From Phycisphaerae bacterium (GTDB lineage: Bacteria; Planctomycetota; Phycisphaerae; UBA1845; Fen-1342), in assembly GCA_030428945.1 (NCBI GenBank), contig JAUIEC010000009.1, forward strand, positions 124,001 to 188,000: a stretch of 64,000 bases of DNA. Reading direction: 5' to 3'. The notes beneath the pieces were generated by a model, which was given only the letters and a program-made list of their open reading frames with translations, was not told the origin of the DNA and ran no database searches. Positions 17,756 to 26,415 of this stretch are shown piece after piece; within the stretch, counting starts at the first letter, position 1; each line of letters begins with the position of its first letter. A program made the translations under genes and the position numbers.

Positions 17756-18082
17756 ATGGCAAAGCAGAGCATGACGGCACTACAGGTCAAGGCCGAGCCT
17801 CGAACCAACCAGCAGGACCGCGGCACCGATCGCAAGCCTTGGAGCGTACGCCTGAAGGTGGCCCTGCACGAACAGTTCGGCACCCGCGAGTTGCAGGTCC
17901 GCACCCTCGACCTGTCACCCGGCGGGATGGCCTTCCAGATCGACAAGTTCGTCCACGCCGGCACCCGCGTGTCGGTCACCCTGCCGGGCGCCAAACCGAT
18001 CGCCCTCCAGGGCGTCGTCCGCAGTTGCGTCCACCAGTCCGGCCGCATGCACCGCGTCGGCATCCAGTTCAACGAACGGTAA
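17756..18082 (+). CDS. PilZ domain protein (cyclic di-GMP receptor candidate)
   Basis: 108 residues from the ATG at 17756 behind a GAGAAGGAGC site. It is almost entirely a PilZ domain: the RxxxR-type motif near residues 20-25 (DRGTDRK) and the D-x-S-x-x-G motif in TLDLSPGGM are both present, followed by ARVSVTLPG-like strands and a final HRVGIQFNE, the usual PilZ ending. Such stand-alone domains bind cyclic di-GMP and act on partner proteins. It has a 255-bp upstream region and converges with the nuclease gene, so it is probably monocistronic. Confidence 0.88.
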   Translation: MAKQSMTALQVKAEPRTNQQDRGTDRKPWSVRLKVALHEQFGTRELQVRTLDLSPGGMAFQIDKFVHAGTRVSVTLPGAKPIALQGVVRSCVHQSGRMHRVGIQFNER

Positions 18083-18105
18083 CCACGCCGCGCACGCAGC
18101 CCCCA

Positions 18106-19455
18106 TCACGGCAGGCAGCCGAAGTCGGCCAGCAGGGCGGCGAGGTCACTGAGGTCGATCGTACCGCTGTTGTCGAGATCCCCGCCGGTGCCCGGTGGAA
18201 CCGTGGCGCCGAACCCCGCCAGCAGCGTGGCCAGATCGGTCAGATCAACATCGCCGTCACCGTCGACATCCCCGGGACAGTCGCAGCCGTCGGGCACGCC
18301 GTCACCGTCCGCATCGAGCGTGTCATCGAAACCCGGGCAGAGGTCGCCGGCGTCGCAGACGCCGTCGCCGTCCGAGTCGTCGGGATTGTCGAACGGGCAG
18401 GGATCGACGTCGTCGCAGACACCGTCCCCGTCGAAGTCCGGGCAACCGGCCAGGGCCACGCGGGCGTCCATGATGATCGGCAGGTGATCGGACGTGTTGA
18501 ACGGCAGGGTGTCACCCGCCTGCAGTCCGGCGTTGGCGAGGGCGGTCGCTGACATCGTATCGGTGTTCAGCACGAAGCTGGTCGCGACCGTGATGACGTC
18601 ATCGGTGTAGAACATGCGGTCGAGCGGTGATGGATCGAAACTGCTGCTGCCCTGCCAGGTGAAGTTGTCCCCGGTGAAGGGATCCACCGGATCCAGGTTG
18701 GTCAGGTTGCTGTTGTCCCAGTCGCCTTTGACGTCGGCGCCGTAGCTGCTTTCATCCTGGATGTCGCCGGTCAGCAGCGTGTCCTCGGGCTGCGGTCCGC
18801 CGACCAGGTTGAAGTCACCCAGCACGATCATCGGCGTGTCGGGTGGCAGCACGATGTTGTCGCCCGACGGGCGCGAAACACCGCGGGCATCGCCAAGCCA
18901 GTTCGCGATCGCGTCGGCGCTTTCCTGGCGACTGTCATCCTCGCTGCCGCCCTCGTCGCCGCAGCATTTCAGATGCACGCCCAGCAGGTACAGATCGACG
19001 GCGTAGTCCGCATCGGGAAGGTCGACCAGCGCGATCGTCACGCCACGCGTCGAGGAGGCTGGAATCGTGTCGATCCGCGTGTTCGTCAGCGGATACCGCG
19101 ACGCGATCGCTGTCCGGATTCCACCCAGCAGGCCGAAGTGAATCTGCCAGCCGCCGGCCGTCGGCAGGATGCTGTTCATCCGGCTCGCCACGTCACCCTC
19201 GGAAATGTCGAACGGGAACTCCTGGAAGCAGATCACGTCCGGATCGAGCGCCACCAGGATCCGGTTGAATTCCGCATCGGCGCTCGCGTTATCGATGAAG
19301 TCGCCGTGATGGTTGTAGCTGACCACCCGCACGTCCAGCGGGTCGTCCCGCGAGAAATCGCCATCCAGCAGATCCGTGGCCGCGGAACCGCCCGTCACCA
19401 GCAGCCCCGCGAGCAGACCGGCGGCCCGCTGCATCGGTCGTGAAAGCGTCAGCAT
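18106..19455 (-). CDS. Secreted endonuclease/exonuclease/phosphatase-family protein with calcium-repeat tail
   Basis: 449 residues with an N-terminal signal peptide (LLAGLLVTGGSAA). Residues ~40-330 are an EEP-superfamily catalytic domain: VVSYNH start, CFQEFPF (catalytic Glu), a GDFNLVGG loop and SDHLPIIM near the end hold the conserved metal and catalytic residues. Then come thrombospondin type 3-like calcium repeats (DFDGDGVCDDVDPCP, DSDGDGVCDAGDLCP, DADGDGVPDGCDCP) and two dockerin-like loops (GDVDGDGDVDLTDLATLL and GDLDNSGTIDLSDLAALL). Probably an extracellular nuclease or phosphodiesterase; substrate unknown. Confidence 0.88.
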   Translation of the reverse strand: MLTLSRPMQRAAGLLAGLLVTGGSAATDLLDGDFSRDDPLDVRVVSYNHHGDFIDNASADAEFNRILVALDPDVICFQEFPFDISEGDVASRMNSILPTAGGWQIHFGLLGGIRTAIASRYPLTNTRIDTIPASSTRGVTIALVDLPDADYAVDLYLLGVHLKCCGDEGGSEDDSRQESADAIANWLGDARGVSRPSGDNIVLPPDTPMIVLGDFNLVGGPQPEDTLLTGDIQDESSYGADVKGDWDNSNLTNLDPVDPFTGDNFTWQGSSSFDPSPLDRMFYTDDVITVATSFVLNTDTMSATALANAGLQAGDTLPFNTSDHLPIIMDARVALAGCPDFDGDGVCDDVDPCPFDNPDDSDGDGVCDAGDLCPGFDDTLDADGDGVPDGCDCPGDVDGDGDVDLTDLATLLAGFGATVPPGTGGDLDNSGTIDLSDLAALLADFGCLP

Positions 19456-19773
19456 GTGGTCCCTCCTCGAGCCGGCCGGTGTCGGACGAAAACGTCCCGA
19501 CCGCCCGCCGATCCCCCCCGATCAAACCCGCTCCGTCAGAATGAGCCTAGCATTCGCCGCCGCACAACGGAACCCGAACAGAGAGTGATAACGCGGTGAC
19601 GTGACGGCAGAACACCGCGAAGAGAAGACACTGCCAGGATGGCAGTGGCACACAACCCGCCCCCGCGACGTGCCCACCGGAGGTGCCCCCGCGGCCTGCC
19701 CCCGCGGACCTGCCCCCCCGGTCCTCCCTCGCTCCCTCGCTCCCTTGCTCCCTCGCTCCCTCCCAGGAGCCAT
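19456..19773. other. Intergenic region with palindromic repeat and GGGAGCNA array
   Basis: No gene found. Bases 19615-19651 carry a palindromic repeat (minus strand GTGCCACTGCC...GGCAGTGTCTTCTC). Bases 19724-19763 are an 8-bp GGGAGCNA array that reads in sense with the tRNA gene and begins about 10 bp beyond its 3' end. Confidence 0.7.
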
Positions 19774-19847
19774 CGCGCCTGGCAGGATTCGAACCTGCGA
19801 CCTACGCTTTAGGAAAGCGTTGCTCTATCCAACTGAGCTACAGGCGC
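19774..19847 (-). tRNA. tRNA-Arg (anticodon CCT)
   Basis: 74 nt on the minus strand. Acceptor arms GCGCCTG and CAGGCGC pair fully with discriminator G; D-arm GCTCAGTTGGATAGAGC; anticodon stem ACGCT/AGCGT around loop TTCCTAA, giving CCT; T-arm GCAGG-TTCGAAT-CCTGC. It reads AGG codons. CCA is not encoded (ATG follows the discriminator). Confidence 0.96.
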
Positions 19848-19902
19848 TGCGATTCCGGAGTCTACGCGATCGCCCGCCTCGCTCGCCAGTTGCTCGCGCG
19901 GG

Positions 19903-21381
19903 TTACTTGCGCACCGGCCCGCCTGCGGACGGTTCCGACTCCGCCGCCTTCCGAATGCCGTTCAGCATCCCCCGAAAGACGACTCCGTGCAGCGGCAGCA
20001 CCGCGTACCAGTACGCCAGCCCCGCCAGGCCGCGCGGCAGGAAACGGGCCGTCTGCGTCAGGCGCGCGCCCTCCGCGGTCGGTTCGATCGAGAACGACAG
20101 CAGCGCCTGACCCGGCAGACGCATCTCGGCCCGCAGGTCGATCCGCCGATTCCGCTCCAGCCCGGTCACCCGCCAGAAGTCCAGCGCCTCGCCGAACGCG
20201 ACCTCTTCCGGATCGCGCCGCCCGCGACGCAGGCCCGGCCCGCCGACCCACTGATCGATCCAACCCCGCAACCGCCACAGCCAGTCGGCCGCATAGTAGC
20301 CCTGCCCGCCGCCGATCCGGCAGACCGCCCGCCAGACCTGCTCCGGCGTCGCCCGGACCGCGATCGTCCGCTCGTCCGTGAAGCAGGTGCCGCCCGCCCA
20401 GTCGGGGTCGCCGGGAATCGGTCCCGCCTGGCTCCACGACGTCTCGATCAGGCCCTCCCGCGTCCGCCCGAGGGCCCGGTCGATCGCTTCGCGAATCGTC
20501 AGCAACTCCTGCGGCATCAGTTCCGCGGCCGCGTTGTCGCGACACACCACCCGGTTCCGCAGTCCCTCGGCCAGCGGGCGCGCGATCCGATGGCTCAGCG
20601 GCGTCACCAGGTGAATCCACCATGAGCTCAGCCGCGGCGTCAGCACCGGAACCGGCACGATCCACCGCCGGCGCAGGCCCAGTGCGGCCGCCATGATCTG
20701 CATGATCTCCTGGTAGCTGCGCACCTCCGGTCCGCCGATGTCCAGCATGCGGCCGCGCGTCGCCGGCGTATCGAGGCAGGCCACCAGGTAGTGCAGCACG
20801 TTGCGGATCGCGATCGGCTGCGCCTCGGTCCGGACCCACTTCGGCGTCACCATGATCGGCAGGCGTTCGACCAGGTAGCGGAGGATCTCGAACGAGGCCG
20901 AGCCCGAACCGATGATCATCGCGGCCCGCAGCACGGTCAGCGACACCCCGGACGACGCCAGCGCCTCTTCGACCTCCCGCCGCGAGGCGAGGTGTTCGCT
21001 CAGGTTGCGCCCGGTCTCGCCCAGTCCGCCGAGATAGATGATCCGCTCCACCCCGGCCGCGGCCGCCGCCTGGGCAAAGACACGGGCGAGGCGCTGGTCA
21101 CGCTGCCGGTAGCGATCCCCGGCCACCATCATCGAGTGGATCAGGTAGTAGGCATGGCGGCAGCCGCGCAGCGCGCCGGTGACGGCCGCGAGGTCCTCGG
21201 CGTCGCCTTCGACCACTTCGACGCGCGGGTCGTCGATCCAGGTCCGCTGCTCGAGTTTCCGGGGCGCGCGGGCCAGGCACCGCACGCGCCAGCCTCTCTG
21301 CAGCAGTTCGGGGACCAGGCGTCCCCCGATGTACCCGGTCGCGCCGGTGACCAGAATCGCGTCCCGGTCCCCGTCTGGCAT
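19903..21381 (-). CDS. SDR-fold NAD(P)-binding protein with C-terminal DUF2867 domain
   Basis: 492 residues from the ATG at 21381, which follows GGGGGGAAG; an upstream ATG would add 11 residues. The N-terminal ~300 residues are an atypical (NmrA/ubiquinone-reductase-like) SDR domain with the cofactor motif VTGATGYIGG and ARAPRKLEQ for phosphate recognition, plus IIYLGGLG and a SASFEILRYLVERLP segment. The C-terminal ~180 residues are DUF2867, a START/SRPBCC-like domain (RTIAVRATPEQVWRAVCRIGG) ending with a hydrophobic AYWYAVLPLHGVVFRGML. This fused architecture is widespread; the substrate is unknown, possibly a lipid or polyketide-like molecule. Confidence 0.87.
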   Translation of the reverse strand: MPDGDRDAILVTGATGYIGGRLVPELLQRGWRVRCLARAPRKLEQRTWIDDPRVEVVEGDAEDLAAVTGALRGCRHAYYLIHSMMVAGDRYRQRDQRLARVFAQAAAAAGVERIIYLGGLGETGRNLSEHLASRREVEEALASSGVSLTVLRAAMIIGSGSASFEILRYLVERLPIMVTPKWVRTEAQPIAIRNVLHYLVACLDTPATRGRMLDIGGPEVRSYQEIMQIMAAALGLRRRWIVPVPVLTPRLSSWWIHLVTPLSHRIARPLAEGLRNRVVCRDNAAAELMPQELLTIREAIDRALGRTREGLIETSWSQAGPIPGDPDWAGGTCFTDERTIAVRATPEQVWRAVCRIGGGQGYYAADWLWRLRGWIDQWVGGPGLRRGRRDPEEVAFGEALDFWRVTGLERNRRIDLRAEMRLPGQALLSFSIEPTAEGARLTQTARFLPRGLAGLAYWYAVLPLHGVVFRGMLNGIRKAAESEPSAGGPVRK

Positions 21382-21486
21382 GCGACACTTCCCCCCGGCA
21401 ACCGCAACGAACAAGTCAGTCTGCCTGCGGGAGGGAGGAGGTCCTCCTCCCGGCTTCCTCGTTCCCCGGCTCTTTCGCGTCCCGAG

Positions 21487-24069
21487 TCAGGAGCACTGCA
21501 ACCCGAACTGCGCCAGCACTTCCGCCAGGTCGCTCAGGTCGACCAGGCCGTCACCGTTCGCGTCACCGTCCGCCGGGGTCGCCCCGGTGTCGCCGAAGTT
21601 GGCCAGGACGATCGCCAGGTCGTTGAGCGTCACCGCGCCGTCGGCGTCGAAGTCGGCCGCGCATCCCAGTCGCTGCAGTCGCGGACGGGTGATCGCGACC
21701 TTGTCGATTCCGCCGCCCTGGATGCTGGCGATCAGCCCGGCGCCACCGCCGGCCTCGAAGAACTCGACCCGCAGGGCGTGCAGTCCCGGCTGGAGCGCGA
21801 TCTGCCCGCTGCGCTCCTGCATCCCGTGCAGCCCGTCGTTGTCGACCACGACCGTGTCGCCGATCAACAGGCGCGAACCGTCGTCCGATTCGGTGAAGAA
21901 CGTGTAGATGTCCAGTTCGGGCACATCCACGAATCCGGTGTAGACCGCGCCGACGTTGTCCGCCCGGCCCGAGTTCGCGAAGTTGCCGTTCGTGCTCGAG
22001 AAGTTCAGCCGCGCGACCGCGGTCGTGTCGTACGGCGTCAGCGTCCCGAAGTCCGGCAGCGTGCCGATCCCGCTGACCTCGTAGTAGTCGGCGTTCAGCC
22101 CCTGGACCGTCGCGGCCGGGTTGTCCGGCGCCCGGAAGTTGTCGAAGACCTCGACCGCGACCGTCGCGCTGGCGGTCACGCCATTCGGGTCGCTGATCGT
22201 GTAGGTGAACGAGTCGGTCCCGGTGAAGCTCGCACCCGAGGTGTACTCCAGCAGGTCATTGCCGCCGCCGCTGCCCGGCACCAGCGCGATGCTGCCGCCC
22301 CCGGCGCTGGTCGCGTCGAAGCTGTCGATCGCCACCGGCAGGCCGGCCCGGTGGAAGTCGTTGGCCAGCACGTCGATCAGCCGGGGCAGACCCTGCGCCG
22401 CGGCCCCGCCGTCGTCACCGACCGCCACCGGCTGACCCGCGCCGCTGATCGCGAAGCTGCCCAGCCAGGTCGACCAGCCGAACGCGGCCGGGTACTCGCC
22501 GACCACCCAGAAGGTCTCGTCGTCGAGCGGGTCGATTGCGATGTCGTAGTAGTCACCCCAGCGCCCGCCTCCGTTGACCGACGCCTGGATCAGTTCGGTC
22601 GGAGCGCCCATGAAGCCGGCCGGGTCGCCCGGGAACCGCCCGGTGACCTGCACGGCGATCCGCTCGGACTCGGAACTGCTGCCGATCACCATCGCGACCT
22701 GGTCGCTGGCGTTCGCGTAGATCGCCGGGAACCAGGTGTGCAGGCCGGGCACGTCGATGTTGCCGCTCTGCACCAGCGACACTCCGCCGCTGGCCGGCCA
22801 GTTGCCGGTGTCGACCTGGTACCAGCGGGCCTGGTTGCGCCCGTTCTCGAAGACCGTGTGGCACAGGTACAACTGGTTGTTGCGCCAGCAGGCGTTCAGC
22901 ATCCGCAGGTCGACCACGCTGACCGTGTTGCCGCCCGGGGCCGGCGGCTCGCTCGGACCCGAGAAACCCGGCACCGCCACGTCCTGGGTGCTCAGCGTCG
23001 GACTGGTCAGCGGATTGGCGATCGCCTGCACCCGGATCGCCGAGGTGTTCGCCACGCCGACGAAGTACGCGGCCGGCGCGGTGCCGAAGTGCTGGGCGAT
23101 CTGGATCGAGGCCGAACCGCCGTCGCGAAGGGTCGCGTAGGTCGCGGGGGCACCGGTCAGCAGGGGGGCCTTGTCGAAGACGCGGTACCCGACGCCGGCC
23201 CAGCCGCCGCCGAAGCCGAACAGGTTGCCGGTTACGTAGTAGGCGTCCTCGTCGAAGCCCAGCCCGGGATAGTCCCACCAGAAGTTCGTGCCCGACACGT
23301 TGATCACCGCGTCGGTCCGGTACTTGTACCAGGTCCCGTTCGGGTTGCTGTCGTCCGAGACGGCCAGCGTGATGAAGGCCGTCCCGCTCGGCGAACCCGA
23401 ATCGTAGACCTCGAGCGCAAGCACCAGGAAGCGCTCGGCATACGGGTCATAGAAACACTTCGGATCGAACGCGAAGGTCTGGGCGCCGACGTCCTCGAGG
23501 AAGCCCGGGTTGCCCTGGCTGCCGAGAATCGCTTCGAACTCCTGCGTGCCGGCCCGCGTGTAGAACGCGACCGACTGGTTGACCGTCTCGACCACGTGCG
23601 TCGGTCCGACGCCGAGCGAAGGATCGGGCGGCACCCAGCCCGTCTGCGTGATGCCCGGGAACTGCGCCGCCGGCCGGGCCCGCGGCGCATCGAGCAGACG
23701 CCCGATCGGCAGGTCACTGGCCGGAACCGGGACGATGCCGGGCTTGCCGCCGTGCACCGGCAGATGGTCCTTGACCAGCCGCTGCGGGCCGAGCGGCGGG
23801 CCGCCATCGCGGACCTGCTGCGGGAACGTGGTCGTGTCGATCACCGCCGCCTCGGTTGTCCGCCAGACGACCGCATCGGCCGCCGTCAGGTCGAGCGGTT
23901 CGTGCGTCGGGACCACGCCGGCGTCGAGCGGCGGACCATCGGGGACGGCCGCAACCGGCGCCGCCGACAACGCGGCGTCACGGGAGGGTTCGGCCGGGGC
24001 GTGGTTCCATGTCAGGGCGAGAGCGAGGCTCAGAACGCACGCGGCGAGCGTGGCGGCGAATCGATTCAT
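21487..24069 (-). CDS. Large secreted protein with PA14-like domain and dockerin-like tail
   Basis: 860 residues with a signal peptide (FAATLAACVLSLALALTW). The first ~560 residues resemble secreted planctomycete proteins of unknown role, with PPDPSLGVGPTHVVETVNQS and FDPKCFYDPYAERFLVLALE, suggesting a beta-propeller-like body. Residues ~565-670 look like a cadherin/Ig-type domain (TGTDSFTYTISDPNG). Residues ~675-800 are PA14-like (LNADYYEVS..., YTFFTESDDGSRLLIGD, HALRVEFFEAGG). Two dockerin-like loops close the protein (ADFDADGAVTLNDLAIVL and GDANGDGLVDLSDLAEVL). PA14 domains often bind carbohydrate. Exact function not recognised. Confidence 0.8.
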   Translation of the reverse strand: MNRFAATLAACVLSLALALTWNHAPAEPSRDAALSAAPVAAVPDGPPLDAGVVPTHEPLDLTAADAVVWRTTEAAVIDTTTFPQQVRDGGPPLGPQRLVKDHLPVHGGKPGIVPVPASDLPIGRLLDAPRARPAAQFPGITQTGWVPPDPSLGVGPTHVVETVNQSVAFYTRAGTQEFEAILGSQGNPGFLEDVGAQTFAFDPKCFYDPYAERFLVLALEVYDSGSPSGTAFITLAVSDDSNPNGTWYKYRTDAVINVSGTNFWWDYPGLGFDEDAYYVTGNLFGFGGGWAGVGYRVFDKAPLLTGAPATYATLRDGGSASIQIAQHFGTAPAAYFVGVANTSAIRVQAIANPLTSPTLSTQDVAVPGFSGPSEPPAPGGNTVSVVDLRMLNACWRNNQLYLCHTVFENGRNQARWYQVDTGNWPASGGVSLVQSGNIDVPGLHTWFPAIYANASDQVAMVIGSSSESERIAVQVTGRFPGDPAGFMGAPTELIQASVNGGGRWGDYYDIAIDPLDDETFWVVGEYPAAFGWSTWLGSFAISGAGQPVAVGDDGGAAAQGLPRLIDVLANDFHRAGLPVAIDSFDATSAGGGSIALVPGSGGGNDLLEYTSGASFTGTDSFTYTISDPNGVTASATVAVEVFDNFRAPDNPAATVQGLNADYYEVSGIGTLPDFGTLTPYDTTAVARLNFSSTNGNFANSGRADNVGAVYTGFVDVPELDIYTFFTESDDGSRLLIGDTVVVDNDGLHGMQERSGQIALQPGLHALRVEFFEAGGGAGLIASIQGGGIDKVAITRPRLQRLGCAADFDADGAVTLNDLAIVLANFGDTGATPADGDANGDGLVDLSDLAEVLAQFGLQCS

Positions 24070-24413
24070 GTCGGGTGTGCTCCAGGGGGGACTGTCCGAA
24101 CCCTGATGCTAGCGTGCGAGCGCCCGGATTCCAAACACCCGGCGTTATCGGGCCCGCGGCGAAACTCGTCGCACTGCCCGCATGCCATGCCCGGGTGACC
24201 ATGCCTGCGTGCCACTGCTCTTGAGCTCTTGCGCAGTGTCTTCTCTGCGCGGTCAGCCCGTGTGGAAAACCCGGACCGTGCCTGTCGGTCTTCGGGCCCG
24301 GACGGCGGATGGATTGACGGGTGCTGACTCGCAGCGGGCGGGGCTTGGGCCTATCATGCGGCGTCCCGGAACGGACGGGATTCCCTCGGAACGTCATGGC
24401 AAGGAGCAATGAC
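24070..24413. other. Intergenic region with a palindromic repeat
   Basis: No gene found between the divergently oriented secreted protein and LolA-like genes. Bases 24209-24252 contain the palindromic repeat GTGCCACTGCTCTTGAG...CAGTGTCTTCTCTGCG. TTGACG at 24314 and TATCAT at 24352 look promoter-like but their 32-bp spacing is too long. Confidence 0.5.
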
Positions 24414-25151
24414 ATGCGACGAATTGTGGCTACGATCTGCTGCCTGGTGGTGGTCTCAGGTGCCATGGCCTCGGAGAGCCTGGACGAAATCGAAAAGAAG
24501 CTGAACGCGGCCTACGCCAAGCTGACTTCGTTCTCCAGTGACATGCAGACCCGCCAGAACATCCAGATGGACCAGATGTCCATGAAGATGGACGTCAAAG
24601 GCCAGATGAAGTGGATGCGGAAGGGCGACAAGATCCTGTTCCGCATGGAGCAGAAGGGCAAGAGCGAGCAGAACTTCGGCGGGCAGGCCAACACGCAGGA
24701 CATCGACACCTTCATGGTCTGCGACGGCGACTACATGTACACCGTCAGCGACATGATGGGCCAGAAGACCGCCATGAAGATGAAGGCCGACGCCAAGATG
24801 GCCGGCGACACCACCCAGATGTTCGCCGGGATGAAGGACATGGGCGAAGTCACCGTCGCCGGCGACGACAAGTTCGACGGCCAGGACTGCTACTGCATCC
24901 TCGTGACGATGACGCCCCAGCCCGGCAACCCGATGGCCTCGCAGAAATTCTGGTTCCGCAAGGACATCGGCATGATGGTCAAGATGGTCGCGATGGACGA
25001 CAAGGGCGCCGAAGTCATGACCACCACCAGCACCAACATCAACACCGGCGCCAACTTCAACGAGGCCGACTTCAAGTTCGTCGCCCCCGAAGGCGTCAAC
25101 GTGATGGACATGTCCAACATGGGACAGGCCCAGCCGCAGACGACTCCCTAG
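24414..25151 (+). CDS. LolA-like outer-membrane lipoprotein-sorting family protein
   Basis: 245 residues from the ATG at 24414, chosen for its AAGGAG site; an upstream frame extension adds 31 unlikely residues. Signal peptide RRIVATICCLVVVSGAMASE. The mature part resembles the LolA/LppX fold: an amphipathic N-terminal helix (SLDEIEKKLNAAYAKLTSFSSDM), then alternating strands (KGQMKWMRKGDKILFRMEQKG, DTFMVCDGDYMYTVSDMMG) and a late NEADFKFVAPEGVNV strand typical of DUF4412/LolA-like proteins. It is unusually Met-rich. Periplasmic lipid or lipoprotein carrier is the likely role; no LolB or Lol transporter is adjacent. Confidence 0.7.
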   Translation: MRRIVATICCLVVVSGAMASESLDEIEKKLNAAYAKLTSFSSDMQTRQNIQMDQMSMKMDVKGQMKWMRKGDKILFRMEQKGKSEQNFGGQANTQDIDTFMVCDGDYMYTVSDMMGQKTAMKMKADAKMAGDTTQMFAGMKDMGEVTVAGDDKFDGQDCYCILVTMTPQPGNPMASQKFWFRKDIGMMVKMVAMDDKGAEVMTTTSTNINTGANFNEADFKFVAPEGVNVMDMSNMGQAQPQTTP

Positions 25152-25182
25152 TCCGTACACCGGAACCCGCGAACACGTAAGT

Positions 25183-25210
25183 GGGTGAGAGAGGGAAACC
25201 TCTCTCACCC
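25183..25210 (+). terminator. Perfect intrinsic terminator after the LolA-like gene
   Basis: GGGTGAGAGAGG (25183-25194), GAAA tetraloop, CCTCTCTCACCC (25199-25210), then CTTTTGC. A 12-bp perfect stem 32 bp after the stop codon. Confidence 0.85.
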
Positions 25211-25218
25211 CTTTTGCT

Positions 25219-25351
25219 TGGTAAGCAAGTAAGCAAGTAAGCAGGTAAGCAGGTAGCGCCTCCCCCCGCCAACGCGTGCCGCGGGACCCTGTTCCCTGTT
25301 CCCTGTTCCCTGTTCCCTGTTCCCTCTCCCATCTTCCCTGTTCCCTCTCCC
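25219..25351. repeat. GTAAGCAA array, core and inverted GGGAACA array
   Basis: Right after the terminator come four to five units of GTAAGCAA (25219-25255), a short core (CGCCAACGCGTGCCGCGGG), then an inverted array of TGTTCCC units (25288-25351). It shows the same array-core-inverted-array layout as the other 3'-end elements, here mixing two unit types. Together with the terminator it fills the 314-bp gap before the next gene. Confidence 0.75.
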
Positions 25352-25465
25352 AAAATTCCTCTTGCCTTCGCACCCGGGGAGGGCGGAAACTGTCGCAGAG
25401 GGCCCCGGGTGCGCCTTGGCAGCGCCGCGGAGCCCCGAACCCTGGCCCCCGGAACGAGCCCTGCC

Positions 25466-26287
25466 ATGCCCGCCAGACACTGGATCGCGATTGCCGGACT
25501 GCTTCTGCTCCTCCCCGGCACCGTCGCCGCCCAGGATCGGCCGACGCCCGCGGCGCTGCTCAACCTGCGGTTCCCGGAGATTTCGTTCCAGGCGGCCCCG
25601 CTGGACGAGGTCTTCGACTTCATCGCCGAGATGACCGACATCAACCTGGTCGTCCGCTGGGAACGCCTCGCGGACCTCGGGATTGAACGCGACACACCGA
25701 TCACGATCCGCGTTCGCAACCTGCGACTCAGCCAGGTCCTCTGGATCGTCATGAACGAGGCCACCCCCGACGGCGGCCGGCTCGGCTATCGCCTCGACCG
25801 CGACCTGCTGCTGATCACCACCGCCGAGCAGCTTGGACAGGAAATGATCGTCCGCGTCTACGACGTCCGCGACATGCTCCAGCCCGAGATCGCCAACCCG
25901 AGCTTCACCTACGGCCGGGTCCGCACCTACGTGGCCGGCGCGACGCCGCAGGTCGCCGAGGGTGCCGTCGGCGTCCAGCCCGTCACCGACACGATCCAGA
26001 GCGGCGGGCGGTTCGAAGGCACCAACCCGGGCGGCAGCATCTTCATCCCGCGCGAGGGCGATGATGTCTTCAACCCCGGCCAGAGCAGCGGCGGGGGCGG
26101 GGGCGAACCGGATGTGGGCGCCTTCAGCGACCAGCGCATGCAGCAACTGATCAGCGTGATCGAAAACACCATCGAACCCGAAAGCTGGCAGGCCAACGGC
26201 GGCCGCGGCTCGGTCCGGGCCTACAACGGCTTCCTGATCATCCGCAACACCCCCCTGGTCCATCAGCAGATCGGCACGGCCCCGTAA
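25466..26287 (+). CDS. Secreted protein with secretin/TonB short N-terminal (STN)-like domain
   Basis: 273 residues from the ATG at 25466; an upstream start at 25409 adds 19 residues before the signal peptide (HWIAIAGLLLLLPGTVAAQ). Residues ~35-110 match an STN-like domain: ISFQAAPLDEVFDFIAEMTDINLVV then RVRNLRLSQVLWIVM, with LITTAEQLG after it. The C-terminal part (from ~190) has a Gly-rich linker and QLISVIENTIEPESWQANGG..VRAYNGFLIIRNTPLVHQQI, which resembles planctomycete proteins of this type. It lacks a secretin channel domain, so it is not a secretin; function unknown. Confidence 0.75.
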   Translation: MPARHWIAIAGLLLLLPGTVAAQDRPTPAALLNLRFPEISFQAAPLDEVFDFIAEMTDINLVVRWERLADLGIERDTPITIRVRNLRLSQVLWIVMNEATPDGGRLGYRLDRDLLLITTAEQLGQEMIVRVYDVRDMLQPEIANPSFTYGRVRTYVAGATPQVAEGAVGVQPVTDTIQSGGRFEGTNPGGSIFIPREGDDVFNPGQSSGGGGGEPDVGAFSDQRMQQLISVIENTIEPESWQANGGRGSVRAYNGFLIIRNTPLVHQQIGTAP

Positions 26288-26415
26288 GCCGCGCAGGCTT
26301 CGCCGGGCAACAAGGGACCGCACGGAAGGCCCCGCACCAGCGATCCGGCATCCCGCGTGTTCTCTGGCTCCCTACTCTCGTGCGTTTGTTACAATCCCGC
26401 GAGGGGAACCGCCGC

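Noticed and set aside
14878..18552. 1224-codon plus-strand open frame
   Set aside because: It is antisense to the WD40 kinase, whose motifs are unmistakable. Long antisense frames are expected at this GC content.
20791..24198. 1135-codon plus-strand open frame
   Set aside because: It lies opposite the SDR and PA14 protein genes and has the Arg/Asp/Val-rich composition of shadow frames.
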